From assembly GCF_000765675.1 (NCBI RefSeq), contig NZ_JRPA02000020.1, positions 1 through 33,833 of the forward strand: 33,833 nucleotides of DNA, read 5' to 3'. Below, in pieces: positions 16,886-24,506 of this stretch (its first letter is position 1; every line of letters starts with the position of its first letter). The DNA is from Helicobacter sp. MIT 05-5294. GTDB taxonomy: Bacteria > Campylobacterota > Campylobacteria > Campylobacterales > Helicobacteraceae. The notes under the pieces were generated by a model, which saw nothing but the letters and a program-made list of their open reading frames with translations, did not search any database and had not been told where the DNA came from. Made by a program: the position numbers and the translations under genes.

Positions 16886-17106
16886 CTACGCTTAAAATCT
16901 CGCCCAACAGGATTCTACTTCATTAGAAAACCAACAATGGAATCTCAAAATTCGCATTCAATCACAATCCTAGCCAAAGCCCAATGCGCAATTCACAGAC
17001 AAGAAAAGGCAATCTTGATTTTCTCTAAAGCAAGTTTTAGGAAAATCTTTCCTTATTGTCTATTTGCTTTTATTAGCCTTTGGCTTTTGGGATTCCGCAT
17101 TATCGT

Positions 17107-17139
17107 ATTGCGAAAAAATCTTTAGACTTTTACGGCAAT
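17107..17139 (+). repeat. Palindromic element, decayed copy
   Basis: ATTGCGA ... CGGCAATCTATAATG with an imperfect A/T-rich inner stem. The 3' flank matches that of the copy at 25900-25931. Confidence 0.6.
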
Positions 17140-17158
17140 CTATAATGTTGTGTGTTTG

Positions 17159-17395
17159 CTAATATCTTCTATATTGAGAATCCCGTATTTTTTGTTGTTC
17201 TAGCATTTCCTTGTTTAGGCACGCATTATATTTTGCTTGTGCCGCTGCGGCTTTATTGCAATCACTATTTTCGCCTGTGTATTGGCATTTTTCAATGGCT
17301 TGCTTAAATTCTTTTTCTTCGCTCCAACAAGATGATGCACTTGCGACACTCACGCACATTGCCAAACTTAAAGCCATCAAAACCATCTTTTTCAT
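17159..17395 (-). CDS. Small secreted protein with four cysteines
   Basis: A 78-residue protein with a standard signal peptide (MKKMVLMALSLAMCVSVASA, cleavage predicted after residue 20). The mature 58 residues look helical and have cysteines at 23, 37, 46 and 59, spaced C-x13-C and C-x12-C, which fits a disulfide-pinned helical hairpin; the C-terminus is charged and glutamine-rich. AAAGGAG precedes the ATG and overlaps the stop codon of the DUF2971-like gene ten bases upstream, so the two are almost certainly one transcript and share the homopolymer-bearing promoter. I recognise no family. Periplasmic location is likely. Confidence 0.7.
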   Translation of the reverse strand: MKKMVLMALSLAMCVSVASASSCWSEEKEFKQAIEKCQYTGENSDCNKAAAAQAKYNACLNKEMLEQQKIRDSQYRRY

Positions 17396-17405
17396 TTTTT
17401 CTCCT

Positions 17406-18206
17406 TTAAATTGATGATTCCAACCCCCTTAATAAGGAGGTTGGAATCTCTGTTGGCTTAGGAGAATATTTCGTCTTATAAGCATAAAACTTTGGTTGTT
17501 CTCCTCCTCTGCGCACCCCCTTTTCCCAAATCTCTAAAAACTGCTTGGCGATTCTTACGACATCATCGTTTTTGCTAAATTCTCTATCCTCTGTTTCCTT
17601 GCTAGAGATTGTCTCTCTAGTGAATCTCCTCCCTAAAGTAATCGCGCAAATTGTAATAGGCAGATACTCCTCTCCCTTATTCCAAATCGCTCTGTATTCG
17701 TTCTCATAACGAAAGCTTGGCTTTTTAAAAGTCAGTGCATATTGAATAAAATCTTTTGTGTTTTCTTCATTGTATTCTGGTGGCTCTTTATAGCGCACTT
17801 TAAACACTTTGTCTTGTTCTGCCTCATCGACCCTAAAATCAATTTTCACACCACAATGGGAGTTTCCATAATGCGCCCACATCAAGTCCAAATCTGATTC
17901 TATTAATTCCTCTTCAAGCGAAAACGAACAAATCTTAAATCTCTCTTCTTTGTTCTCTGTTGTTTTCCTATCTCTTATTTCCTTTGCTTTTTCTGATTGA
18001 CTTTCAGGGAATACAAATCTCCCCTCATCCATATCATTGAGGCTATTAAAGCTCGCTCCATAAAGCCGACAATTCTTTAAAATATCCAAAAAGCGAGAAT
18101 TTGGTTTGTAGGTTACATATTTTTTGAGGAAATGGATTAGATTGCCATCATAGTCTAATCCTCTAAATTTGCAAAAAATCTTTTGATTATTTTTTTGGTT
18201 TAACAT
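17406..18206 (-). CDS. DUF2971-like protein, possibly phase-variable
   Basis: A 266-residue soluble protein of unknown function. The N-terminal FCKFRGLDYDGNLI and FNSLNDMDEGRFVF and the central MWAHYGNSHCGVKIDF (about residues 109-124) match the pattern I associate with DUF2971 (YKYRSL, then FNDPFE, then LWSHYADNHKGVCLGF). DUF2971 proteins are scattered among bacteria, often in accessory regions; no activity is assumed. AAGGAG lies nine bases before the ATG. A run of 13 G on the coding strand sits directly before the -10 box. The gene has only about three GAATC/GATTC pentamers in 800 bases, fewer than its neighbours, which hints at acquisition from elsewhere. Confidence 0.75.
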   Translation of the reverse strand: MLNQKNNQKIFCKFRGLDYDGNLIHFLKKYVTYKPNSRFLDILKNCRLYGASFNSLNDMDEGRFVFPESQSEKAKEIRDRKTTENKEERFKICSFSLEEELIESDLDLMWAHYGNSHCGVKIDFRVDEAEQDKVFKVRYKEPPEYNEENTKDFIQYALTFKKPSFRYENEYRAIWNKGEEYLPITICAITLGRRFTRETISSKETEDREFSKNDDVVRIAKQFLEIWEKGVRRGGEQPKFYAYKTKYSPKPTEIPTSLLRGLESSI

Positions 18207-18246
18207 ATTGATTTGCTCCTTAAATTTAATTTTTAATTAAGGCAAA

Positions 18247-18252
18247 ATAATA
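18247..18252 (-). promoter_or_regulatory. Candidate -10 box next to the homopolymer run
   Basis: TATTAT on the reverse strand, about 40 bases before the ATG at 18206, with the G13 run immediately upstream. The run would fill 13 of the roughly 17 bases between -10 and the -35 region. Confidence 0.5.
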
Positions 18253-18265
18253 CCCCCCCCCCCCC
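18253..18265. repeat. Homopolymer run of 13 C (G13 on the reverse strand)
   Basis: The longest G/C homopolymer I noticed in an otherwise AT-rich window. Runs of this length slip readily in Campylobacterota and are a classic basis of phase variation. Confidence 0.9.
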
Positions 18266-18492
18266 TTATAATTTGCTTAAATTAACTTGAATCAAAAGAT
18301 AATGGATTCATAGTTTTAAGAAATATTTGAGATAAATAGCAAAATGTTAGATAAGAGATAAGCACTCATTATTATAAGGACAAAAGTCTAGAATAAGATT
18401 GGATTCATTTTTAATTTCTAATATATTTTAGATGAAGTAATTTCAATTTTAAGTTTTTATTATTGCGGATTCTACTTTGTTAAATACCATAG

Positions 18493-18523
18493 ATTGCTAC
18501 GATTTCGGACAAAGTCTCGCAAC
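18493..18523 (-). repeat. Palindromic element, reverse-strand copy E
   Basis: Read on the reverse strand: GTTGCGAGACTTTG ... AAATCGTAGCAATCT, with an imperfect inner stem. Confidence 0.6.
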
Positions 18524-18543
18524 GACGCAATTAGGAAGTCATC

Positions 18544-18564
18544 ATTGCGAGATTCTATGGAATC
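18544..18564 (+). repeat. Palindromic element, half copy
   Basis: ATTGCGA followed by the stem GATTC tatg GAATC. The closing GGCAAT arm is missing. It lies opposite to the copy at 18493-18523. Confidence 0.55.
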
Positions 18565-18572
18565 ACAAAATT

Positions 18573-20678
18573 TTAACTTTCTTTTAGCATTCGTCTTGCA
18601 AGTTTTTTTGCTTTGACTTCTTCTGCTTCGCGCTTAAGGGAAGCATAAAGTGTGTTGGTATGGTCCTCTAGCATTTTTTGGCTATTGGTTGGTTTTTCGC
18701 CTTCTTTTGGAGCAAGTTTGACATATTCCCCATTGCTTTGAAGCTCGTGCGCTTTGGCATTGTCTTCGCTTTGGATTTTAATGATTCCAAAAAGCTTATC
18801 AGCGAGATTATCTTCAAATACAGGCGTCATCAACTCTACGCGTCGCTCCAAGTTTCTAGGCATCAAATCCGCACTTGCGAAGTAGATTTGCACTTTTGCG
18901 TGTTTGAAATAATAGATTCTTGCGTGTTCAAGATATTTTCCTACGATTGAAGTTACGCGGATATTTTCACTCACCCCTTTAATTCCCGGTCTTAAGCAGC
19001 AAATCCCACGCACGATTAAATCTATCTTTACACCCGCGCTAGAGGCTTTGTAAAGTGCCAAAATCACATCGGTATCTACGATAGAATTGGCTTTGAGGAT
19101 AATGCGCCCCTCTTTTCCTGCTTTAGCTTCGTTTTCTATTAATTCCAAAATTTTTGGTTTGATTTGCAAAGGTGCTGCAAGAAGCGTGTTGAGCTTAGAT
19201 TTATGCGAGAATCCCGAAAGATTATGGAAAAACTTAGTCGCGTCTTGCGTAAATTCTCGCTTAGAAGTCATATAGCTAATATCTGTGTAGATTTTAGCCG
19301 TGCTTGGGTTATAGTTTCCAGTGCTTAAATGCACATATTCGCGTAATTCTCGCCCGATACTTTTAATAACAAGCGCGATTTTGGCATGGACTTTAAGCCC
19401 GGGCACACCATAGATTACATGCGCTCCTGCGGATTCTAATGCGCGCGCCCAATGCAGGTTGTTTTCCTCATCAAAACGCGCTTTAAGCTCCACTAATGCT
19501 GTTACTTGTTTGCCATTTTCTGCTGCTTCAATCAATGCCTTGACGATTGGAGAGTTTTTGCCCACGCGATAAAGTGTCATTCGGATAGAAAAAACATCGG
19601 GGTCTTTTGCCGCACTTTGGATAAAATTCACGACAGGATCAAAGCTTTCGTAAGGCTGGAATGAAAGAATATCTTGGCTATCTAGCACAGAAAAAATATT
19701 TGCATTAGAATCTAGCGGAGGTAGAATCTTAGAAGTGTAGCTAGGGAAAGTTAGTTTAGCGAAGTTTTTGTTGCCAACGATTTCCCAAAGGATATTAGAA
19801 TTCATCGGAGCTTCGCATTCATAAATATCTTCAGGAGTTACTTTGATGTATTGTTCTACGAAGTTTTTTAACTCCAAATCTTCGGTTTTTTTGATTTCTA
19901 GGCGGATAATTTCCCCTTTACGGCGAGATTTCAAGCCCTCTGTCATTAATGCCATAAAGTCATCGCCCTCTTCTTCTTCAATCTCCATATCGGCGTTTCT
20001 TGTAACTCTAAATGAAGTCCAACTAAGCACTTTAAAGCCCGGAAATAACTCGTTGGTAAATTCCGCTACAATAGAATCGGTATGGAAATAAGTATCCCCT
20101 AACTGCACGAAGCCCGGCAGCATTCGCGAAATGCGTGTCATACCAAACTTAATTTCGCTTGGATTCTCTATGCTTTGGAGTTTGAGAGCTAAGACATAGG
20201 TGAGGTTGTTTAAATGCGGAAATGGGTGTGTTGCATCTACTGCAATAGGAATCACAATCGGATAAAGATGATTGATAAAGTATTGTTGTAATTCTTTTTT
20301 TTGGTTTTTATCCGCTTCGCTGTAAGTTTTGATACATAATCCGAGTTTGGCTAACTCCTCTTTGATTTCAAAATAACACGCTTCTAGCCTTTGTTTTTCT
20401 AGCTTTAAGTAGCTACGAATCTCGTCTAATTGCTCTTTTGGCGTCAATCTATCTGGACCACTTTCTGTGATACGCGCACTATAAAGTCGCTTCAATCCCG
20501 CAACACGAACCATATAAAATTCATCTAAGTTTGTGCCATAAATTGCGATAAACTTCAAACGCTCCAAAAGCGGATTGTTGGAATCTTGCGCTTCGCTCAA
20601 TACGCGCGTATTAAAGCGCAACCAAGACAACTCACGATTGATAAAATTTGCTGGTTTGTTAAAGGTATTTGCTGCCAT
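18573..20678 (-). CDS. ppk: Polyphosphate kinase 1
   Basis: Makes long-chain polyphosphate reversibly from ATP. The 701-residue product starts MAANTFNKPANFINRELSWL, the usual PPK1 N-terminus (FINRELSWLxFN), and carries the autophosphorylated histidine in KVHAKIALV, HLSTGNYNPSTAKIYTD, the second active-site histidine in YLEHARIYYF and SADLMPRNLERRVE. I start at ATG 20678, which has AAAGGAG before it; a frame from 20786 would add an unrelated 36-residue leader upstream of the promoter. Polyphosphate is tied to stress survival and motility in this group. The gene diverges from purM. Confidence 0.97.
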   Translation of the reverse strand: MAANTFNKPANFINRELSWLRFNTRVLSEAQDSNNPLLERLKFIAIYGTNLDEFYMVRVAGLKRLYSARITESGPDRLTPKEQLDEIRSYLKLEKQRLEACYFEIKEELAKLGLCIKTYSEADKNQKKELQQYFINHLYPIVIPIAVDATHPFPHLNNLTYVLALKLQSIENPSEIKFGMTRISRMLPGFVQLGDTYFHTDSIVAEFTNELFPGFKVLSWTSFRVTRNADMEIEEEEGDDFMALMTEGLKSRRKGEIIRLEIKKTEDLELKNFVEQYIKVTPEDIYECEAPMNSNILWEIVGNKNFAKLTFPSYTSKILPPLDSNANIFSVLDSQDILSFQPYESFDPVVNFIQSAAKDPDVFSIRMTLYRVGKNSPIVKALIEAAENGKQVTALVELKARFDEENNLHWARALESAGAHVIYGVPGLKVHAKIALVIKSIGRELREYVHLSTGNYNPSTAKIYTDISYMTSKREFTQDATKFFHNLSGFSHKSKLNTLLAAPLQIKPKILELIENEAKAGKEGRIILKANSIVDTDVILALYKASSAGVKIDLIVRGICCLRPGIKGVSENIRVTSIVGKYLEHARIYYFKHAKVQIYFASADLMPRNLERRVELMTPVFEDNLADKLFGIIKIQSEDNAKAHELQSNGEYVKLAPKEGEKPTNSQKMLEDHTNTLYASLKREAEEVKAKKLARRMLKES

Positions 20679-20712
20679 ATTTTCTCCTTTTTGACTTAAA
20701 ATCCTTAAGCTT

Positions 20713-20718
20713 ATTATA
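20713..20718 (-). promoter_or_regulatory. Candidate -10 box for ppk
   Basis: TATAAT on the reverse strand, about 35 bases before the ATG at 20678. It supports that start over longer alternatives. Confidence 0.5.
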
Positions 20719-20818
20719 ATAAAATTTGCATAAAACTTGCCTTGAAAATGCGCGACTATAAGGTTTAAGTTGTAATTTTGTATCATTTCGTATTAATTTT
20801 ATCTTGGGGTAGCAAATT

Positions 20819-21811
20819 ATGGAGAAACTTAATTATAAGGATTCTGGTGTTGATATTGCAGAAGGAAATGCGCTTGTAGAAAACCTAAAAGGGCTTGTAA
20901 AACAAACTTTCAATCCCAATGTATTAGGCGGAATCGGCTCTTTTAGCGGGGCGTTTTTGTTGCCAAGTGGTTATAAAGAACCTGTTTTGTTGGCGGCAAC
21001 TGATGGCGTAGGAACAAAGCTAAAACTTGCTATTGATAGCGGAATCCTAAACAGCGTGGGAGTGGATTTAGTCGCAATGTGCGTGAATGATTTGATTTGT
21101 AATTTTGCAACCCCTTTGTTTTTTTTGGATTATTATGCCACGGGGAAATTAGACAAGGATTCTGCATTAGAAGTGATTAGCGGAATCACTCAAGGTTGTA
21201 TGGAAGCAGAATGCGCATTAATCGGCGGAGAAAGCGCGGAAATGCCCGGAATGTATCAAGCAAAAGACTTTGATTTGGCGGGTTTTGCTGTTGGAATCGC
21301 AGAACGCGCACAAGTGCAAAGAGAATCGCAAGTCAAAGCGGGAGATGTATTGATTGCGCTTCCAAGTAGCGGGATTCATTCCAATGGCTACTCCCTCGTG
21401 CGCAAGATTCTAGCAGAACACAAAATCGCTCTGGATTCTAACTTTGAAGGTAAGCCTTTAATTCAAACGCTTTTAGAGCCTACAAAAATCTATGTCAAGA
21501 CTTTTAAGAAATTGCAAAATAAAATTAAAGCCCTTGCGCACATTACCGGTGGCGGTTTGATTGAAAATCTACCCCGCGCTTTGCCGCGAAATGTCAATGC
21601 ACAAATTATTCGCAAAAACATTCGTTCTTTGCCGATTTTTGAAATGCTTTGCCAATATGTGCAAGAAGAAGACAAGTTTAGAACCTTTAATATGGGCGTT
21701 GGAATGGTGCTTGTCGTGGAAAATAGCGAGGCGGATTCTGTCATTAAAGAATCCGGCGGATATGTTTTAGGAGAGCTAGTTTCGGGTAGTGGAATCTTAA
21801 ATTTTGTTTAA
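20819..21811 (+). CDS. purM: Phosphoribosylaminoimidazole synthetase (AIR synthetase)
   Basis: Converts FGAM to AIR with ATP in purine synthesis. The 330-residue product has LNYKDSGVDIAEGNALVE at the start, the ATP-binding loop region LAATDGVGTKLKLA, VGVDLVAMCVNDLI, EIAL-type GGESAEMPGMY and the late HITGGGLIENLPRALP. Length is normal. It is followed 83 bases later by the SH3b gene, which has its own promoter just behind the purM stop. Confidence 0.97.
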   Translation: MEKLNYKDSGVDIAEGNALVENLKGLVKQTFNPNVLGGIGSFSGAFLLPSGYKEPVLLAATDGVGTKLKLAIDSGILNSVGVDLVAMCVNDLICNFATPLFFLDYYATGKLDKDSALEVISGITQGCMEAECALIGGESAEMPGMYQAKDFDLAGFAVGIAERAQVQRESQVKAGDVLIALPSSGIHSNGYSLVRKILAEHKIALDSNFEGKPLIQTLLEPTKIYVKTFKKLQNKIKALAHITGGGLIENLPRALPRNVNAQIIRKNIRSLPIFEMLCQYVQEEDKFRTFNMGVGMVLVVENSEADSVIKESGGYVLGELVSGSGILNFV

Positions 21812-21819
21812 GATATTTA

Positions 21820-21828
21820 TGCTATAAT
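21820..21828 (+). promoter_or_regulatory. Extended -10 promoter of the SH3b gene
   Basis: TGCTATAAT eight bases after the purM stop. It may also serve aroE, hpf and cca downstream. Confidence 0.6.
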
Positions 21829-21894
21829 CCCGAATCCTTAATTCTTAATTATGATTAAGTTTTGAGTAATTTCACAAATCAAAGAAATTGTCTA

Positions 21895-23055
21895 ATGCTT
21901 AAGAGTCTAAAAAAGTTTTTGAAAGTTTATCCTTTACCGATTTTCGTGCTTTTGTTGAGCTTCGTTATTTATTATTCTGCCTTCGAGCTTTTGCGCACGA
22001 GAGGAACTCACTCTATACCGCAAACTGAAGCGGATTCTATGCAGAGCGAAAGCAATCCAATCGTAGCGGATAATACAAAACCGATAGAATCACAAGAATC
22101 TAAAGAGATAGCGCAGGTTCAAGAAACCGAAGTTGTGCCACCTGTGCAACCCCTTGATGAGCCACAAAATCCAGCGAAAGAAGCGTCTAAAATCTACCTT
22201 TCTACACACACCAAATCTCTTAACATTCGCCAAGAACCAAGCACAAGTGCGGCGATTGTAGGCAAACTAACACCCGCAGACCAAATGGCTCTTATAGAAG
22301 AAAAAGGGGATTGGGTTTTGATTGCAGAGAAAAATAGCGACAAGCCCTTAGGTTGGATTATGAAGCGATTTAGCTATGAAATTATGCCACAAGAACCAAC
22401 ACAAGAATTTCCGATTCAAGAAATCCCGAGCAATGCGCAAGAATTGTTAGCTCCCGCACCAATTCCTACCAACAAAGTTTATCTGACTTCTAATGTGCGC
22501 TCCCTTAACATTCGTCAAGAACCCGACGCAACCGCTCCGATTATTGGCAAACTAACCCCCTCTCACAAAGCAATGCTTTTAGAAGAGCGCGGAGAATGGA
22601 TATTGATTGGCACTTACGAACAAGGCAAAGTATTGGGCTGGATTCTTAAAAGCTATACTCAAGAACTTCCACAAGAAGTTATGATTTCCGAGACAAGGAA
22701 TCTCGCTTCTAACCCTGTCAGTGTGGAATCTCAAATGAGCGCACCACAAACAACTTTGCCAACCACTCTACCTGTAAGCACAGAATCTCAAAATCAAGTG
22801 CAACCAAGCCAAGAAATTCCGAACAGCACGACGATTCAAAGCACACAAGATTCCCCAATCTACACTTCTAGAGTGCCAAGCTTAAATATCCGCGAATTGC
22901 CCTCCACAGACACTCCTGTTGTCGGCAGACTCACGCCTAACGATTCTGTAATCATCGTAGAGACGCAAGATGTTTGGGTAAGAATCCTAGACGCCAACAC
23001 CCCCTCTGTCAAAAATGGTTGGGTGGTTCGCCGCTCCCTTACTCCGCGCCAATAA
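21895..23055 (+). CDS. Membrane-anchored periplasmic protein with three SH3b domains
   Basis: A 386-residue protein with one N-terminal membrane helix (about residues 13-33, PLPIFVLLLSFVIYYSAFEL) and three copies of a bacterial SH3 domain at about residues 98-155, 193-247 and 320-384. Each has the core SLNIR(Q/E)xP, then (V/I)(V/I)GxLTP and a closing GW(I/V). Linkers are rich in Q, P, E, S and T. SH3b domains often bind peptidoglycan peptides, so a cell-wall role is likely but not shown; no catalytic domain is present. I prefer ATG 21895 over the in-frame TTG at 21862. Repeats one and two are also similar at the DNA level (CTTAACATTCG, then CAAGAACC), pointing to a fairly recent duplication. 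Confidence 0.82.
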   Translation: MLKSLKKFLKVYPLPIFVLLLSFVIYYSAFELLRTRGTHSIPQTEADSMQSESNPIVADNTKPIESQESKEIAQVQETEVVPPVQPLDEPQNPAKEASKIYLSTHTKSLNIRQEPSTSAAIVGKLTPADQMALIEEKGDWVLIAEKNSDKPLGWIMKRFSYEIMPQEPTQEFPIQEIPSNAQELLAPAPIPTNKVYLTSNVRSLNIRQEPDATAPIIGKLTPSHKAMLLEERGEWILIGTYEQGKVLGWILKSYTQELPQEVMISETRNLASNPVSVESQMSAPQTTLPTTLPVSTESQNQVQPSQEIPNSTTIQSTQDSPIYTSRVPSLNIRELPSTDTPVVGRLTPNDSVIIVETQDVWVRILDANTPSVKNGWVVRRSLTPRQ

Positions 23056-23119
23056 GTTCCTAACTTCCTAGATTTGGAAGAGTTGGAATCCCAAACCTAT
23101 CTTTAATGAAAGGAATCCT

Positions 23120-23908
23120 ATGCAGTTTGCCGTTGTTGGTAATCCAATCCATCATTCCCTCTCTCCTCTTTTGCATAATTCTGCTTTCCAAGCCTTAGGG
23201 ATTCGTGGCTTTTATGGTCGCTATTTATTAGAATCCAATCAAGCATTTTTAAGCCTCAAAAGTCTGCATTTAAAAGGAGCAAATATCACCGTGCCTTACA
23301 AAGAAATCGCATTCCAATCGTGTGATGAGGTTTTTGGAATCGCACAAGAGATTGGCGCAGTCAATACGATTGTTTTTAAACAAGGCAAACTTCTAGGCTA
23401 CAATACTGACGCTTTAGGATTCTATCAATGCGTAGAATCCCTAAATCCAAAAAATGCCCTGATTATAGGAGCGGGAGGTTCTGCAAAAGCCCTTGCTTGT
23501 ATCTTAAAAGAAAAAAACATCGCCACAACCCTTATCAATCGTTCCCGTGAGCGTTTGGAAAATTTCGCACGAGCGGGATTCCATACTGCGACTTTTGAAT
23601 CCTTTAGCCCAAAAACTGCTTATGAAATCGTGATTAACACCACACCAGCAGGACTAACAAATGATTCGCTTCCTATGGATTCCGTGATTTTGACTTCGCT
23701 TTTGGAATCCGCCAAGTTTGCCTTTGATTTGGTTTATGGAAGAGAAACTCCCTTTTTAAATCTCGCCAAAAGCCTAAAAATCCCGCGATGCGATGGTAAG
23801 CAAATGCTGATTAACCAAGCAGTCTTGGCGTTTGAAATTTTTATGGAATCCCAAAAGATTCTAATTGACAGAGCAATTTTGCGCCAAAGTATGCAAGACG
23901 CGCTATAA
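23120..23908 (+). CDS. aroE: Shikimate dehydrogenase
   Basis: Reduces 3-dehydroshikimate with NADPH in aromatic amino-acid synthesis. The 262-residue product has the substrate-site GNPIHHSLSPLLHN, the catalytic lysine in GANITVPYKE, the aspartate in YNTDALGF, the nucleotide-binding GAGGSAKALACIL and the late DGKQMLINQA. AAGGA precedes the ATG. The hpf start lies 37 bases after its stop, so the two are likely co-transcribed. Confidence 0.97.
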   Translation: MQFAVVGNPIHHSLSPLLHNSAFQALGIRGFYGRYLLESNQAFLSLKSLHLKGANITVPYKEIAFQSCDEVFGIAQEIGAVNTIVFKQGKLLGYNTDALGFYQCVESLNPKNALIIGAGGSAKALACILKEKNIATTLINRSRERLENFARAGFHTATFESFSPKTAYEIVINTTPAGLTNDSLPMDSVILTSLLESAKFAFDLVYGRETPFLNLAKSLKIPRCDGKQMLINQAVLAFEIFMESQKILIDRAILRQSMQDAL

Positions 23909-23945
23909 ATATGCTAAAATAGCCAAAACCCAAAAAGGACACGCA

Positions 23946-24506
23946 ATGCACACCATTATTACTTCACGACATTTTGAACTCACGGATTCCATTAAGGATT
24001 ATATTCTTCAGCTAACCAAAAGCCTAGAAAAATACAATTTAGAGATTCTAAGCACACGCGTTGTGATTTCTCATCAAGAAAAAAAGGGCAATAAAAAGGG
24101 CGAAAAGAAGAAAAAGCGTCTCTTTAGTGTGGATATTACTCTTGCTTTGGCGCACACAAACACTCTTGTAATTAGCCAAAGCGACAAAGACCTTTATGCT
24201 GCCGCAGACCTTGCGGTTGCGCGTATGCACAAAATCTTGCGCCGCTATCACGACAAAATCCACCACAAACAAGCCATTCCTAGTGAAACCATTATGGCAA
24301 GTGGAATCTTGCGTGATGAAGCTCTCGCGGATAAAGGCGGAGATGAAATCGTGCCAATGGATTTGGATTTGCATAAGCCTTTGGATATTGAAGATGCGCT
24401 GGAGCGTCTTAAAAGTAGCTCCCAACAATTTTTTGTTTTCAACGACAAAGATTCTAAAATGAGAGTGATTTATAAGCGGATTGATGGCAAATACGGATTA
24501 TACTAA
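23946..24506 (+). CDS. hpf: Ribosome hibernation promoting factor, long form
   Basis: Binds the 30S decoding region and dimerises idle ribosomes into 100S particles. The 186-residue product has the N-terminal S30AE domain (MHTIITSRHFELTDSIKDYI through about residue 115, with a KKGEKKKKRLF basic stretch) and, after a linker, a C-terminal dimerisation module of about 50 residues (EDALERLKSSSQQFFVFND through RIDGKYGLY). Having both makes it the long HPF type found outside gamma-proteobacteria. I start at ATG 23946 (AAGGA upstream). Its end overlaps the start of cca by 23 bases, which suggests coupled translation. Confidence 0.9.
   Translation: MHTIITSRHFELTDSIKDYILQLTKSLEKYNLEILSTRVVISHQEKKGNKKGEKKKKRLFSVDITLALAHTNTLVISQSDKDLYAAADLAVARMHKILRRYHDKIHHKQAIPSETIMASGILRDEALADKGGDEIVPMDLDLHKPLDIEDALERLKSSSQQFFVFNDKDSKMRVIYKRIDGKYGLY

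Larger units (their letters stand above)
16806..17158. repeat. Gene-free convergent gap with dispersed repeats
   Basis: The 353 bases hold a half element at 16811-16826 (GTCATTGTAGGATTCC, matching the start of the copy at 8772), a full copy at 16853-16885 and a decayed copy at 17107-17139. A frame across the gap would give a protein of about 110 residues but follows the repeats and lacks a ribosome site, so I do not call it. Confidence 0.65.
18207..18572. repeat. Gene-free gap with homopolymer promoter and inverted repeat copies
   Basis: The 366 bases between ppk and the DUF2971-like gene (same strand) hold the promoter of the latter with C13 at 18253-18265, a long AT-rich stretch (about 18270-18480) in which I see nothing, and two oppositely oriented repeat copies at 18493-18523 and 18544-18564 just after ppk. 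Confidence 0.6.

Noticed and set aside
16790-17125. Forward frame of 111 codons after the ITPase gene
   Set aside because: It begins inside the ITPase gene and crosses two repeat elements; composition and lack of a ribosome site argue against a gene.
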